Positions 34,134 to 42,776 of a DNA stretch of 64,000 bases are shown here, piece after piece. Position numbers and translations under genes: made by a program. The notes below the pieces were generated by a model. The model was not told where the DNA came from and did no database searches. It was given only the letters and a program-made list of their open reading frames with translations. The DNA is from Haloferax sulfurifontis ATCC BAA-897 (GTDB lineage: Archaea; Halobacteriota; Halobacteria; Halobacteriales; Haloferacaceae). Position 1 is the first letter of the stretch. Every line of letters starts with the position of its first letter. The stretch covers positions 78,177 to 142,176 of the forward strand of contig NZ_AOLM01000025.1 in assembly GCF_000337835.1 (NCBI RefSeq). The letters are read 5' to 3'.

Positions 34134-34218
34134 ATCCCGCTCCTACGGCCCCGCGGTATATCAATCGCCGCCGCGCTGGAGGCGTTCGGGACGCGCGGGC
34201 GGGCGGTTCGCGTCCCGC

Positions 34219-35157
34219 TCACGTCGGGGTCGTCGGTTCCGGCTCCGGTTCCGCGGCGTTCTCTCGGGTTCCGCGCTCCTCGCGGAGCGCCCGCTCGACG
34301 GCGGCGTCGAACGGCGTCTCCTCTACCTCGACGATGTCGCGGATGCGGTCGTCGCCGACGACGACGGGGTTTTTCAGCCCCTCGATGAGCGGCCGGGCCA
34401 CGCCCGTGTCCACGTCGGTCACGAGCCCAATCCAGTACGACGAGAGCCGCGGCGTCAACACGGGCACGGGGACGATTCGGGGCGCGTGACCCAACTGCGC
34501 GCCGACGCGCTGGAGCATCTCCCGGTAGGTGAACACGTCCGGGCCGCCGATTTCGTAGGTCTCGCCCGCCGTCTCGGGGTGGTCGAGGACGCCCGCGAGG
34601 TAGGCGACCACGTCCGCGATGGCGATGGGCTGACACCGCGTCTCGACCCACTGCGGCGTCACCATGACCGGGAGGCGCGTGGCGAGCTGGCGGACCATCT
34701 CGAAGCTCGCGCTCCCCGCGCCGACGATGATGGCCGCCCGGAGCGTCGTGAGCGCGGGCGCGCCCGACGCGAGGATGTGTTCGACCTCGCGGCGCGACCG
34801 CAGGTGCGCCGAGAGCCGATCGCGGTCCTCGCCGAGGCCGCCGAGGTAGACGATTCGCCCGACGCCGGCGGACTCGGCCGCGTCGACGAAGTTGCGGGCG
34901 GCGAGTCGGTCGCGCGCCTCGAAGTCGCCGCCGGCGTGCATCGAGTGGATGAGGTAGTACGCCGCGTCGACGCCCGCCATCGCGGGGTCGAGCGTCGCCG
35001 GCTCGAAGATGTCGCCTTCGACCACGTCCGCGCCGGGCGGACCGTCGTAGCGCGCCGCGTCGCGGACGAAGACGACCACGTCGTGGCCGGCGTCGAGGAG
35101 GAGGGGAACGAGGTGCCGGCCGACGAACCCGGTCGCCCCGGTCACGAGAACTCTCAT
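34219..35157 (-). CDS. NAD(P)-binding atypical short-chain dehydrogenase (NDUFA9-like)
   Basis: The 312-residue protein has the Rossmann start MRVLVTGATGFVGRHLVPLLL and then YYLIHSMHAGGDFEARDRLAARNFVDAA near residue 92. The catalytic YxxxK is not seen at the usual place. This is the atypical SDR group related to the complex I NDUFA9 subunit and NmrA-type proteins. The last 40 residues are acidic and proline/threonine-rich. Possible roles are redox sensing or a sugar/lipid modification. Confidence 0.75.
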   Translation of the reverse strand: MRVLVTGATGFVGRHLVPLLLDAGHDVVVFVRDAARYDGPPGADVVEGDIFEPATLDPAMAGVDAAYYLIHSMHAGGDFEARDRLAARNFVDAAESAGVGRIVYLGGLGEDRDRLSAHLRSRREVEHILASGAPALTTLRAAIIVGAGSASFEMVRQLATRLPVMVTPQWVETRCQPIAIADVVAYLAGVLDHPETAGETYEIGGPDVFTYREMLQRVGAQLGHAPRIVPVPVLTPRLSSYWIGLVTDVDTGVARPLIEGLKNPVVVGDDRIRDIVEVEETPFDAAVERALREERGTRENAAEPEPEPTTPT

Positions 35158-35268
35158 GATACACGGTAGCGTCGCTCACGATGTTAACGTATCGCCCGTC
35201 AGACCCGCCGGCAACTGCCCGGTCCCTGCCGGTCACCCGCCGCCTCCTCTCCCCCCGTCACCCGCGGC

Positions 35269-36153
35269 TTAGTCGCCGCCGCGAACCGCGTCCCACCCGG
35301 GCGTCTCCGGCGCGCCGCGAGCGACTTCGACCTCGTCGGGGTCGGGCGCGTCGGCGGCCGCGCTCCCGAGGCGACCGGCGACCGCGTTCCACGCGGCGAC
35401 GGTCTCGCCCGCCCACGACTCGCTTTCGAGCGTCTTCGCACGCGCCCGCGAGGCGCGTTCCTCGTCCACCTCGGTCGAACCGGGGTGCGACCCGACCGCG
35501 ACGCCGACGAACTCCGCGCGGTCCTCCGGAGTCAGGTCGCGGGTTTCGAGGTGTTCGATAGTTCCCGCCAACCGCTCGGGCTCGGGGTGGACGAACAGTT
35601 TCGCGCCGAGGGCGTGGGGACCGAGGAGCAGGCCGTGGAGGTCGTCCGGGGCCGCGTCGTCCAGCAGGCGCTCGCCGCCGTGGTGTCGCTCGACGCGCTC
35701 GCACTCGGTCTCCTGTTCGAGGACGAGGTTGTGACCGGGGTACTCGGCGCACTCGTCGGGGTAGAACTCGGTGTCGTGGATGCGGCACTGGAGGGTCTCG
35801 GGGTCGAGAAACGCGCAGGCGCGGAGCCACGTCCGCTCCAGTCCGAACGGCGCGACGGGTTTCGGCGGCTTCCGCATCCCGACGAAGAACGCGGGATTTC
35901 CGTCGATGGCCGCGAGTTCGACGCCGTCGATTTCGACGCCCTCGCCCGGTGGGGCTTCCCACAGCCGCGGGGTGAGGGAGTCGCCGAGTCCCGCCGCCAC
36001 GAAGTCACGAATCTCGTCGCGGGTCAGCGGGACGAGGTTGTACGTGTCGTCGAGCGGCGCGCGCGGCCCGCGGCGCTCGTGGTCGAGCGCGACCGGCGCG
36101 ACCGGCCGCCAGTCGATACAACACCCCGCACAGCCTTCGCAGTCGACGCGCAT
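35269..36153 (-). CDS. YkgJ-like cysteine cluster protein
   Basis: The 294-residue protein begins MRVDCEGCAGCCIDWRP, the CxxC-x-x-CC cluster, and later has ACAFLDPETLQCRIHDTEFYPDECAEYP near residue 110. These cysteines match the zinc/iron-chelating YkgJ family. The C-terminal half (from about residue 170) is acidic and not recognisable. ATG 36153 sits directly before the first cysteine motif. Function is unknown; a metal-binding or redox role is suggested by the family. Confidence 0.78.
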   Translation of the reverse strand: MRVDCEGCAGCCIDWRPVAPVALDHERRGPRAPLDDTYNLVPLTRDEIRDFVAAGLGDSLTPRLWEAPPGEGVEIDGVELAAIDGNPAFFVGMRKPPKPVAPFGLERTWLRACAFLDPETLQCRIHDTEFYPDECAEYPGHNLVLEQETECERVERHHGGERLLDDAAPDDLHGLLLGPHALGAKLFVHPEPERLAGTIEHLETRDLTPEDRAEFVGVAVGSHPGSTEVDEERASRARAKTLESESWAGETVAAWNAVAGRLGSAAADAPDPDEVEVARGAPETPGWDAVRGGD

Positions 36154-36270
36154 GCCGCGAAAGTTATACGCCAGCCGACAAGAAGCTCCCGGCGGCACGG
36201 CGACGCCGGTCGATTCCGGCCCCGACGACGCGGCGGGGCGCTTTTGCCGCCTCGGGCCTTCGGTTCTCTC

Positions 36271-36474
36271 ATGACCTCCGAACCGTGCGACGCCTGCGGG
36301 AAGGGCGTCCGCATCGCCGGCGGCATCGGCGACCTCTGGAACTTCCCCACGTCCTCGTCCGGCGGGATGACGCTGGAACTCGTCGACGGCTCCGAGCACT
36401 TCCTCTGTTTCGACTGCATGGAGCGACTGCCGGGCGACCGCGAACCGACGGCCGAAGACGTGGCGGCGCTCTAA
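36271..36474 (+). CDS. Small zinc-ribbon protein
   Basis: The 67-residue protein has CDACGKGVRIAGGIGDLWNF near the start and HFLCFDCMERLPGD near residue 42, two CxxC pairs that form a zinc ribbon. It resembles a small haloarchaeal zinc-finger family (DUF7561, uncertain). It is divergent from the YkgJ-like gene with 117 bases between their starts. Confidence 0.65.
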   Translation: MTSEPCDACGKGVRIAGGIGDLWNFPTSSSGGMTLELVDGSEHFLCFDCMERLPGDREPTAEDVAAL

Positions 36475-36654
36475 CGCTCGCTTCCGTCGCCCGCTTCGAC
36501 TGCGACACGAGACAGAGGCGTCCGAACCGAAAGCGGTCGTCGAGTTTCGTCTACCACGATGTGATAAAGTATAACCCACAATCACGATTACTACCGTTTA
36601 AGCCGTAACCGAGAGGTTGCGGCGTCAAGACCCACCGCCGGACGAAGTTGGACG

Positions 36655-36679
36655 GACTCTCCCGTTAATCCTTAATCCA
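36655..36679 (+). repeat. Left terminal inverted repeat of the 36.7-kb element
   Basis: The 25-base arm contains the tandem heptamer TTAATCC twice (TTAATCCTTAATCC). It pairs perfectly with 37023-37047. Confidence 0.75.
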
Positions 36680-36735
36680 GTTAACGTTGGGAGCCCGCTC
36701 TGGTGGACTCTGAGCCGTGGGCAGACTACGCGAAA

Positions 36736-36909
36736 ATGTCCACAGAAAGTGGAGGAGGTATCCTCCGTCGGCGGTGGGCTACGCTGAGCAAGAAGTTCAG
36801 TTCCCTTTCAACGTGGGAGAAACTGAGCAGGGCACGCGAGGTCCTGAAGACGGCCTACTGGCTGTTGAAAGTCCTCATCGCCCTCAGTACCCTCGTGGTA
36901 CTCCTGTAG
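36736..36909 (+). CDS. Small membrane protein inside the inverted-repeat element
   Basis: From ATG 36736 the frame gives a 57-residue protein: a basic N-terminal half (GGGILRRRWATLSKKF) and a C-terminal hydrophobic helix (LLKVLIALSTLVVLL). A GTG at 36703 would add 11 residues. It looks like a single-pass membrane peptide. I recognise no family. Its position inside the repeat-bounded element makes a cargo gene or a fortuitous frame equally possible. Confidence 0.45.
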   Translation: MSTESGGGILRRRWATLSKKFSSLSTWEKLSRAREVLKTAYWLLKVLIALSTLVVLL

Positions 36910-37022
36910 AGGCGTAGTCCACTACGAAGAATCGGCTCCAGAATATAAGGGGAACATTCCCTTTCGTCCCGATACCTCTCTGGAACCGTTACAATTATAT
37001 TCGAAACTGGCGTAGCTGTACT

Positions 37023-37047
37023 TGGATTAAGGATTAACGGGAGAGTC
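37023..37047 (-). repeat. Right terminal inverted repeat of the 36.7-kb element
   Basis: This is the exact reverse complement of 36655-36679 over all 25 bases. The base just outside each arm does not match its partner, so the repeat ends cleanly. Confidence 0.75.
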
Positions 37048-37242
37048 TGAGTAGCCGTTTATTGGACTCTTCCACCTCAACGCTTCTGAGCCGCGGCTTC
37101 ACTCGCCAACGCGTACCTGTGGTCAATCCTCGGAGGCCTTCGTCCGCTCGAACAGCTTGGGCTGTACCGTTCTTCCAGCACCCGTCATACCGCTTCTGGA
37201 GGGGAGCGGTGGATTTAGGCCCGTCCGAGGACTCCATCGACC

Positions 37243-39153
37243 GTGGACCCGTCGCGCATCATCGACTCGTTTCCGGCCCCCAGTTTCCGCGGCGCGCAGG
37301 AGCGGGCCCTGCGTGACATCCGCGACGCCTTCGCCGACGGCAACGACGTGGTCTTGGTCCGCGCGCCGACCGGGAGCGGCAAGTCGCTTCTCGCCCGCGC
37401 CATCGCGGGGTCGGCGGCGACCGTCGACGAGACCTCGCCCGCGCAGGCGACCGACGCCTACTACACGACCCCGCAGGTGTCGCAACTGGACGACGTGGCC
37501 GAGGACGACCTGCTTTCGGACCTCAAGATAATCCGCGGCAAGTCGAACTACAACTGCATCGTCTGCGGGGAGGAAGACACCCCCGTCGACCGCGCTCCCT
37601 GCGCCCGCAAGCGCGGCTTCGACTGCTCGGTCCGGCACCGCTGTCCGTACTTCTCCGACCGCGCCATCGCGTCGAACCGCCAAATCGCGGCGATGACGCT
37701 CGCGTACTTCATGCAGACCGCCGGCTCCGACGTGTTCCGAAAGCGCGACGTGGTCGTCGTCGACGAGGCCCACGGTCTGGCCGAGTGGGCCGAGATGTAC
37801 GCGACGATCGACCTGAAGCCCCGGACCGTGCCGGTGTGGGACGACATCGGCGTCCCCGACGTGGCGGCCGCGGGCGACCCCGTCGAGCGCGCCTCGCGCT
37901 TCGCGGAGGCGCTCGTCGGCGTCTGCAAGCGCGAGAAAGACGAGTTGCTGACGAAGTCCGAACTGACGCCCGAGGAGGCCGCCCGCCGCGACCGCCTGCA
38001 GGAACTCATCGGCGAACTGCAGTGGTTCGTCGAGGACTACCGCGACCCCCAGAGCCCGACGACGTGGGTCGTCGACCAGCACGACGGCGAGGGGTCGCCC
38101 ATCGCCATCAAGCCGCTCGACCCCGCGAAGTACCTCAAACACACCGTCTGGGACCGCGGGAACAAGTTCGCGCTCCTGTCGGCGACCATCCTCAACAAGG
38201 CGGCGTTCTGCCGCTCTGTCGGCCTCGACCCCTCGAAGGTCGCGCTCGTGGACGTCGAACACACCTTCCCCGTCGAGAACCGGCCGCTGTACGACGTGAC
38301 ACAGGGGAAGATGACCTACGAGCACCGCGACGAGACGCTCCCCAAAATCGCCCGGCTCGCCGTTCGCCTGATGGCGAAACACCCCGACGAGAAGGGGCTG
38401 ATTCACTGTCACTCCTATGCGATTCAGGCTGAGCTTCGCCGCCGGCTCGCCGAGATGGGTCTCGGCAACCGCGTTCGCGGCCACGACCGCGACGACCGGA
38501 ACGTCGAACTGGAGACGTGGAAGGCGACCGACCGCCCGAAGGTGTTCCTCTCGGTGAAGATGGAGGAGGCGCTGGACCTGAAAGGCGACCTCTGTCGCTG
38601 GCAGGTGCTCTGCAAAGCGCCGTATCTCAACACGAACGACTCCAGAGTCGCCCGCCGGCTCGAAGACGGCCAGTGGGCGTGGTACCGCCGCGCCGCCCTC
38701 CGAACCGTGATTCAGGCCTGCGGCCGGGTCGTGCGCGCGCCCGACGACTACGGCGACACCTACGTCGCCGACAGCAGTCTGCTCCAACTGTTCGACAAGA
38801 CGCGGACCGACATGCCCGACTGGTTCGCGGCGCAGGTCGACCGGATGTCGGAACCGGACCTCCCCGAGTTCGACCCCGTCGCGGCCGGCGGCCGCGGGGG
38901 GAACGCGGGCGACGCGGTCGGCGGGACCGCGAACCTCGGCGGCTCGACGAGCCGGTCGTCCGGAGCGTCGGGTGCGGGCTCCGGCTCGCGGCGCGACTCG
39001 ACTCGCGGTTCGGGTTCTTCGGGAAGTCGTGCGGGCGGCTCCGGTGGCGCGTCGGCCGGCGGTTCCGGTGGTCGCAAAAGCGGCGGCTCGGCCGATGGCT
39101 CGGACGACGGCGGCCGGAGCAACCACCCGCTTTCCGACGTGTGGGGCGAGTGA
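37243..39153 (+). CDS. XPD/DinG-like DNA helicase with an iron-sulfur cluster domain
   Basis: The 636-residue superfamily 2 helicase has Walker A VRAPTGSGKSLLARAI near residue 40, a four-cysteine Fe-S region NYNCIVCG ... RAPCARKRGFDCS ... HRCPYFSDR between about residues 103 and 140, DEAH box VVVVDEAHGLAEW near 172, and motif VI QACGRVVRAPDDYGDTYV near 490. It should unwind DNA with 5'-3' polarity in repair or transcription-linked work. From about residue 546 it ends in a 90-residue Gly/Ser/Arg-rich disordered tail, unusual for the family and possibly a nucleic-acid-binding region. Confidence 0.85.
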   Translation: MDPSRIIDSFPAPSFRGAQERALRDIRDAFADGNDVVLVRAPTGSGKSLLARAIAGSAATVDETSPAQATDAYYTTPQVSQLDDVAEDDLLSDLKIIRGKSNYNCIVCGEEDTPVDRAPCARKRGFDCSVRHRCPYFSDRAIASNRQIAAMTLAYFMQTAGSDVFRKRDVVVVDEAHGLAEWAEMYATIDLKPRTVPVWDDIGVPDVAAAGDPVERASRFAEALVGVCKREKDELLTKSELTPEEAARRDRLQELIGELQWFVEDYRDPQSPTTWVVDQHDGEGSPIAIKPLDPAKYLKHTVWDRGNKFALLSATILNKAAFCRSVGLDPSKVALVDVEHTFPVENRPLYDVTQGKMTYEHRDETLPKIARLAVRLMAKHPDEKGLIHCHSYAIQAELRRRLAEMGLGNRVRGHDRDDRNVELETWKATDRPKVFLSVKMEEALDLKGDLCRWQVLCKAPYLNTNDSRVARRLEDGQWAWYRRAALRTVIQACGRVVRAPDDYGDTYVADSSLLQLFDKTRTDMPDWFAAQVDRMSEPDLPEFDPVAAGGRGGNAGDAVGGTANLGGSTSRSSGASGAGSGSRRDSTRGSGSSGSRAGGSGGASAGGSGGRKSGGSADGSDDGGRSNHPLSDVWGE

Positions 39154-39240
39154 CTACAGGAAGAGGGTGGCCCCAGAGAACAGCGCCGACCCAATCATGA
39201 GCGCGACGAGCGTCAGCGCGAGGAACTGCTGTCTGTCCAT
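39154..39240 (-). CDS. Tiny single-pass membrane protein (28 aa)
   Basis: A short frame from ATG 39240 reads MDRQQFLALTLVALMIGSAL and ends FSGATLFL. Short proteins starting M-D-R-x-Q-F-x-A-L-x-L-V-x-L-M-x-G-S recur in haloarchaea as I remember, with a single hydrophobic helix. Its stop abuts the helicase stop with no gap. Function is unknown. Confidence 0.5.
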   Translation of the reverse strand: MDRQQFLALTLVALMIGSALFSGATLFL

Positions 39241-39559
39241 GGGCGTGCGACGGTCGGTCGGTAATTAACGTTTCTGAACCGGTTTCCACGAGTGATAACC
39301 GCGTCCCGCCGAGCAAAACCCGCCCTCCCGGTGTCATGCCATCTCGTCCCGTTCGAGAGGCAAAAATCGCCACAGTGTCCAAGAGAGCCGCCGCCTCCGA
39401 TACATTTTCTCAATGATTGTTAATGCTCTTAGTCGTTTACCGAACGAGTCTCGGATATTTGGTGACGTATGTAAAGCTATAGTTCACCTAACTTTGTCTT
39501 TGACACGCTTTCTCACGAAATAGTTAACACCAATGCCCCTGAATGGTGGAGTATCGGCC
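39241..39559. other. AT-rich regulatory gap before the small gene at 39.56 kb
   Basis: The 319 bases become AT-rich from about 39400 on and hold several TATA-like tracts. They serve as the upstream region of the 39,560 gene and of the tiny membrane gene on the other strand. I find no gene or repeat here. Confidence 0.45.
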
Positions 39560-39754
39560 ATGCACACCAACGCACTCGCCACGGCGATGACACTGTATCG
39601 TAGTGGGGCACTCACACTCTCGCAGGCGGCCGCTCGCTCCGGCTACTCCGAAGACGACCTGCTTCTCGCCCTCCAGCGCCACGGCGTGCCCGTCCACGAA
39701 GACGACGCTCCGGCCGCGTCCCTCTCGGCGGACCGGCCGGCCAGCGCCGACTGA
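39560..39754 (+). CDS. Small helix-turn-helix-like protein
   Basis: The 64-residue protein has MTLYRSGALTLSQAAARSGY and SEDDLLLALQRHGVPV. This helix-turn-helix-like stretch resembles the UPF0175 DNA-binding half and a small haloarchaeal family (DUF7317-like, uncertain). ATG 39560 begins just before the helices. It may act as a regulator. The tail is acidic. Confidence 0.6.
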   Translation: MHTNALATAMTLYRSGALTLSQAAARSGYSEDDLLLALQRHGVPVHEDDAPAASLSADRPASAD

Positions 39755-39890
39755 TTCTGCTCCGTCGTTCGATTGTCGCCCGTTTCCCAGCGACCGCGCT
39801 CTCGGTTTTGTCGCCGATTCGGACCGCGAGCCGTAAAAAGCGCACACGCCGTCGTCGCCGCGTTCCGCCTCTCTCCTGGTTGTTCTCCGC

Positions 39891-41021
39891 TTATTCTTCG
39901 TCTTCGTCGTCGACGACTTCCTCGGGGAGGATGTGCAGTCCCGACCGGCTCTTGAGGACCGGCACCATCGCCGCGTCGGGGTCGAAGTAGTCCGGCCGCG
40001 GGATGGTCTTCGCCTCGTACGTCTCGGGGTCGAGCACCTGCACGGCGTGTTCGTCCTCGACGGTGACGACGGTGGTCTCCTCCGCGTCCTCGACGGAGCC
40101 GAGGTCCTCGGCCTCGGGGCGCTCGCCCTCCTCGAACTCCGACTCGTAGGGGTCGCCGGAGGTGAGGCGCGTCCCTTTGAGGCGGCCGCGGTTGCTCCGC
40201 ACGAGGACCGGCCCGTCGCCGTCCTCGGGGTCGATGACGTCGCCGGCGGTGTACCGCGGCAGGCGGGCGACGAACGTGACTCGGTAGACCTCGTTGCCGT
40301 CGCCGTCCTCCGTGACGAGCGTCGGGTGCTCCTCGATGGTGCCGCCGAAGCGCTCGCGAATCTGCTTCGCGACGCCGCTTCCCATCTTGTTGGTCGAAAT
40401 CTTGATGTTCGGGCCGTTGGGCGTCCGCTTGATACTCGAGATGAACGCGTCTCGGTCGCCTTTCTCCTCGCGTTCCGCGATGTAGGACTCGGCGATTTCG
40501 ATTGCCGTCTCGGCCTCCTCCGTCGTCGGCGTCCGGTCGTCGGCGCGGACCTGCACGAGGCTGGCGAAGTAGCCGCCGGCGATGCGACCACAGCGCTGGC
40601 ACGTCTCGCGGGCGATGCTCACCGGGACGACGATAGACTCCTCCAGCGGCGTGCCGCGGACGACGCCCGAGAAGTGACAGTGCATTCGGATGTTGTTCTC
40701 GTCGACCTGCTCGGGCTCGACGCCCCAGCGGACCTCCTCGGCGTTGAGGTGGACGCCGAGGGAGTTCGACACCTCCTCGATGGCGATGTCGGTGTAGTCG
40801 CGCGCGCCGACGTCGACCCACCGGTTGCCCCGGTGAATCGCGCCGCACTGCGCGCAGACGCGGACCTGCACCTCGTCGGGCGCGTCCACGAGGTCGAAGT
40901 CCTCGAAGTAACACGAGTCACAGAGCACGTCGTCTCGCTCGCGCGGCATCCCGGGGAGCGGTTCCGGCCGCTCCGGAACCGGGTCGCCGCACCGAGGGCA
41001 GAAGTCGCGGGATTCGCTCAT
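39891..41021 (-). CDS. nmd3: NMD3 family protein
   Basis: The 376-residue protein has the NMD3 zinc domains: FCPRCGDPVPE, VLCDSCYFEDF, RVCAQCGAIH and TCQRCGRIAGGYFASLVQVR near residue 136, followed by the OB/SH3-like C-terminal half with GRLKGTRLTSG near 282. In eukaryotes NMD3 exports the 60S subunit; in archaea it is thought to act in large-subunit assembly. ATG 41021 precedes the first zinc motif; the longer frame to 41540 is a shadow. Confidence 0.88.
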   Translation of the reverse strand: MSESRDFCPRCGDPVPERPEPLPGMPRERDDVLCDSCYFEDFDLVDAPDEVQVRVCAQCGAIHRGNRWVDVGARDYTDIAIEEVSNSLGVHLNAEEVRWGVEPEQVDENNIRMHCHFSGVVRGTPLEESIVVPVSIARETCQRCGRIAGGYFASLVQVRADDRTPTTEEAETAIEIAESYIAEREEKGDRDAFISSIKRTPNGPNIKISTNKMGSGVAKQIRERFGGTIEEHPTLVTEDGDGNEVYRVTFVARLPRYTAGDVIDPEDGDGPVLVRSNRGRLKGTRLTSGDPYESEFEEGERPEAEDLGSVEDAEETTVVTVEDEHAVQVLDPETYEAKTIPRPDYFDPDAAMVPVLKSRSGLHILPEEVVDDEDEE

Positions 41022-41125
41022 TGACGGCTCTAGTCCGTTCGACCGCTTAAGTTCGGCGTCACGGCGCGACGGCGAGCGTCGGCCGTCGTCGCCCGAGCGC
41101 GACCTCCGGCCGCCGCCGACGCGTC

Positions 41126-41764
41126 TCAGTGCTCGCCCGCCCCGTCGCGCAGGTACGACGCGGCCTCCTCGTCGGACACCTGCGCGAAGTCGCGGTAGAA
41201 CGCGCCGACGGCCCCGAACGCCTCCGGCGACTCGACCGCGACGACCGCGTCGCACTCGGCTTCGAGCTCCGAGAGCGTGTGCGGCGGCCCGACCGGGACC
41301 GCGAGGACGACGCGCTCTGCGTCCCCGGCGACGACCTGCCGCAGGCACGCCCGGGCGGTCGCGCCCGTGGCGACGCCGTCGTCGACGACGACCACGCGCT
41401 TTTCGGCCACGTCGGGAAGCGGGTCGCCGCCGCGGTACAGAGAGACCTTCTCTCTGGCCGCCTCGGCCTCGCGCTCGCGCTCGCGGTCGAGGTAGTCGTC
41501 GCCCACGTCGAGATACGAAAGCAGGTCCTCGTTCCACCACGCGCTCCCGTCGCCGGCGACCGCCCCCACGGCGAGTTCGGGGTTGTCCGGCGCGCCGACC
41601 TTGGACGCGACGACCACGTCCAGCGGCGCTCTGAGGCGGTCTGCGACCTCTCTGCCGACGGGGAGGCCGCCGCGCGGGATGGCCAACACGAGGTCCGCCG
41701 TCTCTTCTCGCTCGTCGAGCAGGTCCGCCAGCCGGCGGCCCGCGTCTTCCCTATCGGCGAACAT
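41126..41764 (-). CDS. Phosphoribosyltransferase-fold protein
   Basis: The 212-residue protein has the PRPP-binding motif RVVVVDDGVATGATARACL near residue 121 and the N-terminal LAIPRGGLPVGREVADRL near 28. Type I phosphoribosyltransferases make nucleotides from bases and PRPP, but this COG1926-like group has no defined base. ATG 41764 fits the MFADREDAGRRLADLL start of the family. Confidence 0.82.
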   Translation of the reverse strand: MFADREDAGRRLADLLDEREETADLVLAIPRGGLPVGREVADRLRAPLDVVVASKVGAPDNPELAVGAVAGDGSAWWNEDLLSYLDVGDDYLDREREREAEAAREKVSLYRGGDPLPDVAEKRVVVVDDGVATGATARACLRQVVAGDAERVVLAVPVGPPHTLSELEAECDAVVAVESPEAFGAVGAFYRDFAQVSDEEAASYLRDGAGEH

Positions 41765-41859
41765 GTCACCCCGAGCTACGCGCTCCCGCGGCAAAACGGT
41801 GTGTCCCGATTCTTCACGATTCGGACGGTCGCGTGCGAGGGCTTCGCACTCCAACAGCG

Positions 41860-41867
41860 TTTATTAG
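41860..41867 (+). promoter_or_regulatory. TATA box of htpX-pspAB
   Basis: TTTATTAG starts 29 bases before the ATG at 41889, so the transcript is probably leaderless. Confidence 0.5.
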
Positions 41868-41888
41868 CCGGATTACTAATCACGTGGT

Positions 41889-42770
41889 ATGAACTGGAAA
41901 CCGGACTGGGGACTTCGCGGGCGGATGGCGCTCACGATGTTCCTCCTGTTCGCCCTCTACATCGTCTTCGCGGGGGTGTTGTTCGCCTACTTCCAGAGCC
42001 TCGCCGTCATGGCCGGGTTCATGGGCGTCTTCCTCTTCGCGCAGTTCTTCTTCAGCGACAAAATCGCGCTGTACAGCATGGGCGCGTCCGTCGTCGACGA
42101 GGACGACGGCCCGCAGGCGCGGAAGCTCCACGCGATGGTCGGTCGGCTCTCTCAGCAGGCGGACCTCCCGAAGCCGAAGGTCGCCATCGCCGACACGCGC
42201 GTCCCGAACGCCTTCGCCACGGGTCGCTCCCAGAAGAGCTCGGCCGTCTGCGTCACGACCGGCCTGATGGACACCCTCGACGACGACGAGCTGGAGGGCG
42301 TCATCGCCCACGAGCTCGCGCACGTGAAGAACCGCGACGTGATGGTCATGACCATCGCGTCGTTCCTCTCCAGCATCGCCTTCCTCATCGTCCGCTGGGG
42401 CTGGTTCTTCGGCGGCGACCGCGACAGACAGAACATGCCGGTCATCGTCGCCATCCTCGCGTCGCTCGTCGTCTGGATAATCTCGTATCTCCTGATTCGG
42501 GCGCTGTCGCGGTACCGCGAGTACGCCGCCGACCGCGGGGCCGCCGTCATCACCGGCCGCCCCTCGGCGCTGGCGTCCGCGCTCCTCAAGATTTCGGGCC
42601 GGATGGACAACGTCCCGAAGCGCGACATGCGCGACACCTCGGAGATGAACGCGTTCTTCATCATCCCCATCAAGTCCGACTTCATCGGCCGCCTGTTCAG
42701 CACCCACCCCTCCACCGAGAACCGCGTCGAGCGCCTCCGCGACATGGAGCGCGAGATGGAGACCGTCTAA
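41889..42770 (+). CDS. htpX: HtpX-like M48 membrane zinc protease
   Basis: The 293-residue protein has two membrane segments at the start, the zinc site GVIAHELAHVKNRDVMVMT near residue 138, two more hydrophobic stretches, and the third zinc ligand region SRYREYAADRGAAVITGRPSALASALLKI near 208. HtpX degrades damaged membrane proteins. The next gene, a PspAB-like protein, starts 6 bases after the stop, so the two form a membrane-stress operon. Confidence 0.92.
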   Translation: MNWKPDWGLRGRMALTMFLLFALYIVFAGVLFAYFQSLAVMAGFMGVFLFAQFFFSDKIALYSMGASVVDEDDGPQARKLHAMVGRLSQQADLPKPKVAIADTRVPNAFATGRSQKSSAVCVTTGLMDTLDDDELEGVIAHELAHVKNRDVMVMTIASFLSSIAFLIVRWGWFFGGDRDRQNMPVIVAILASLVVWIISYLLIRALSRYREYAADRGAAVITGRPSALASALLKISGRMDNVPKRDMRDTSEMNAFFIIPIKSDFIGRLFSTHPSTENRVERLRDMEREMETV

Positions 42771-42776
42771 GCGCCG

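Larger units (their letters stand above)
36655..37047. mobile_element. 393-bp MITE-like element with perfect 25-bp inverted ends
   Basis: Bases 36655-36679 and 37023-37047 are perfect reverse complements over 25 bases (the left end begins GACTCTCCCGTTAATC). The match stops sharply at both ends. I see no clear target-site duplication outside the repeats. Inside is one small ORF (about 36736-36909) and a hairpin around 36950-36963. No transposase fits in 393 bases, so this is either a MITE mobilised by an IS elsewhere or a decayed element. Composition differs from the host genes nearby. Confidence 0.7.
36475..37242. other. 768-base gap with a mobile-element-like insertion
   Basis: This gap is richer in A and T than its neighbours in its first half and around 36940-37040. 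It contains the inverted-repeat-bounded element described separately (36655-37047). The flanks (36475-36654 and 37048-37242) have no gene I can support. The reverse-strand stretch 37123-37200 has a plausible-looking protein frame but no family features. Confidence 0.5.

Noticed and set aside
36655..37047. Target-site duplication around the element
   Set aside because: The flanking bases on the two sides do not match over more than a few bases, so no duplication is claimed.
37034..37237. Possible transposase remnant at the right of the 36.7-kb element
   Set aside because: The reverse-strand frame has basic residues but no transposase motif such as DDE, HUH or TnpB zinc finger.
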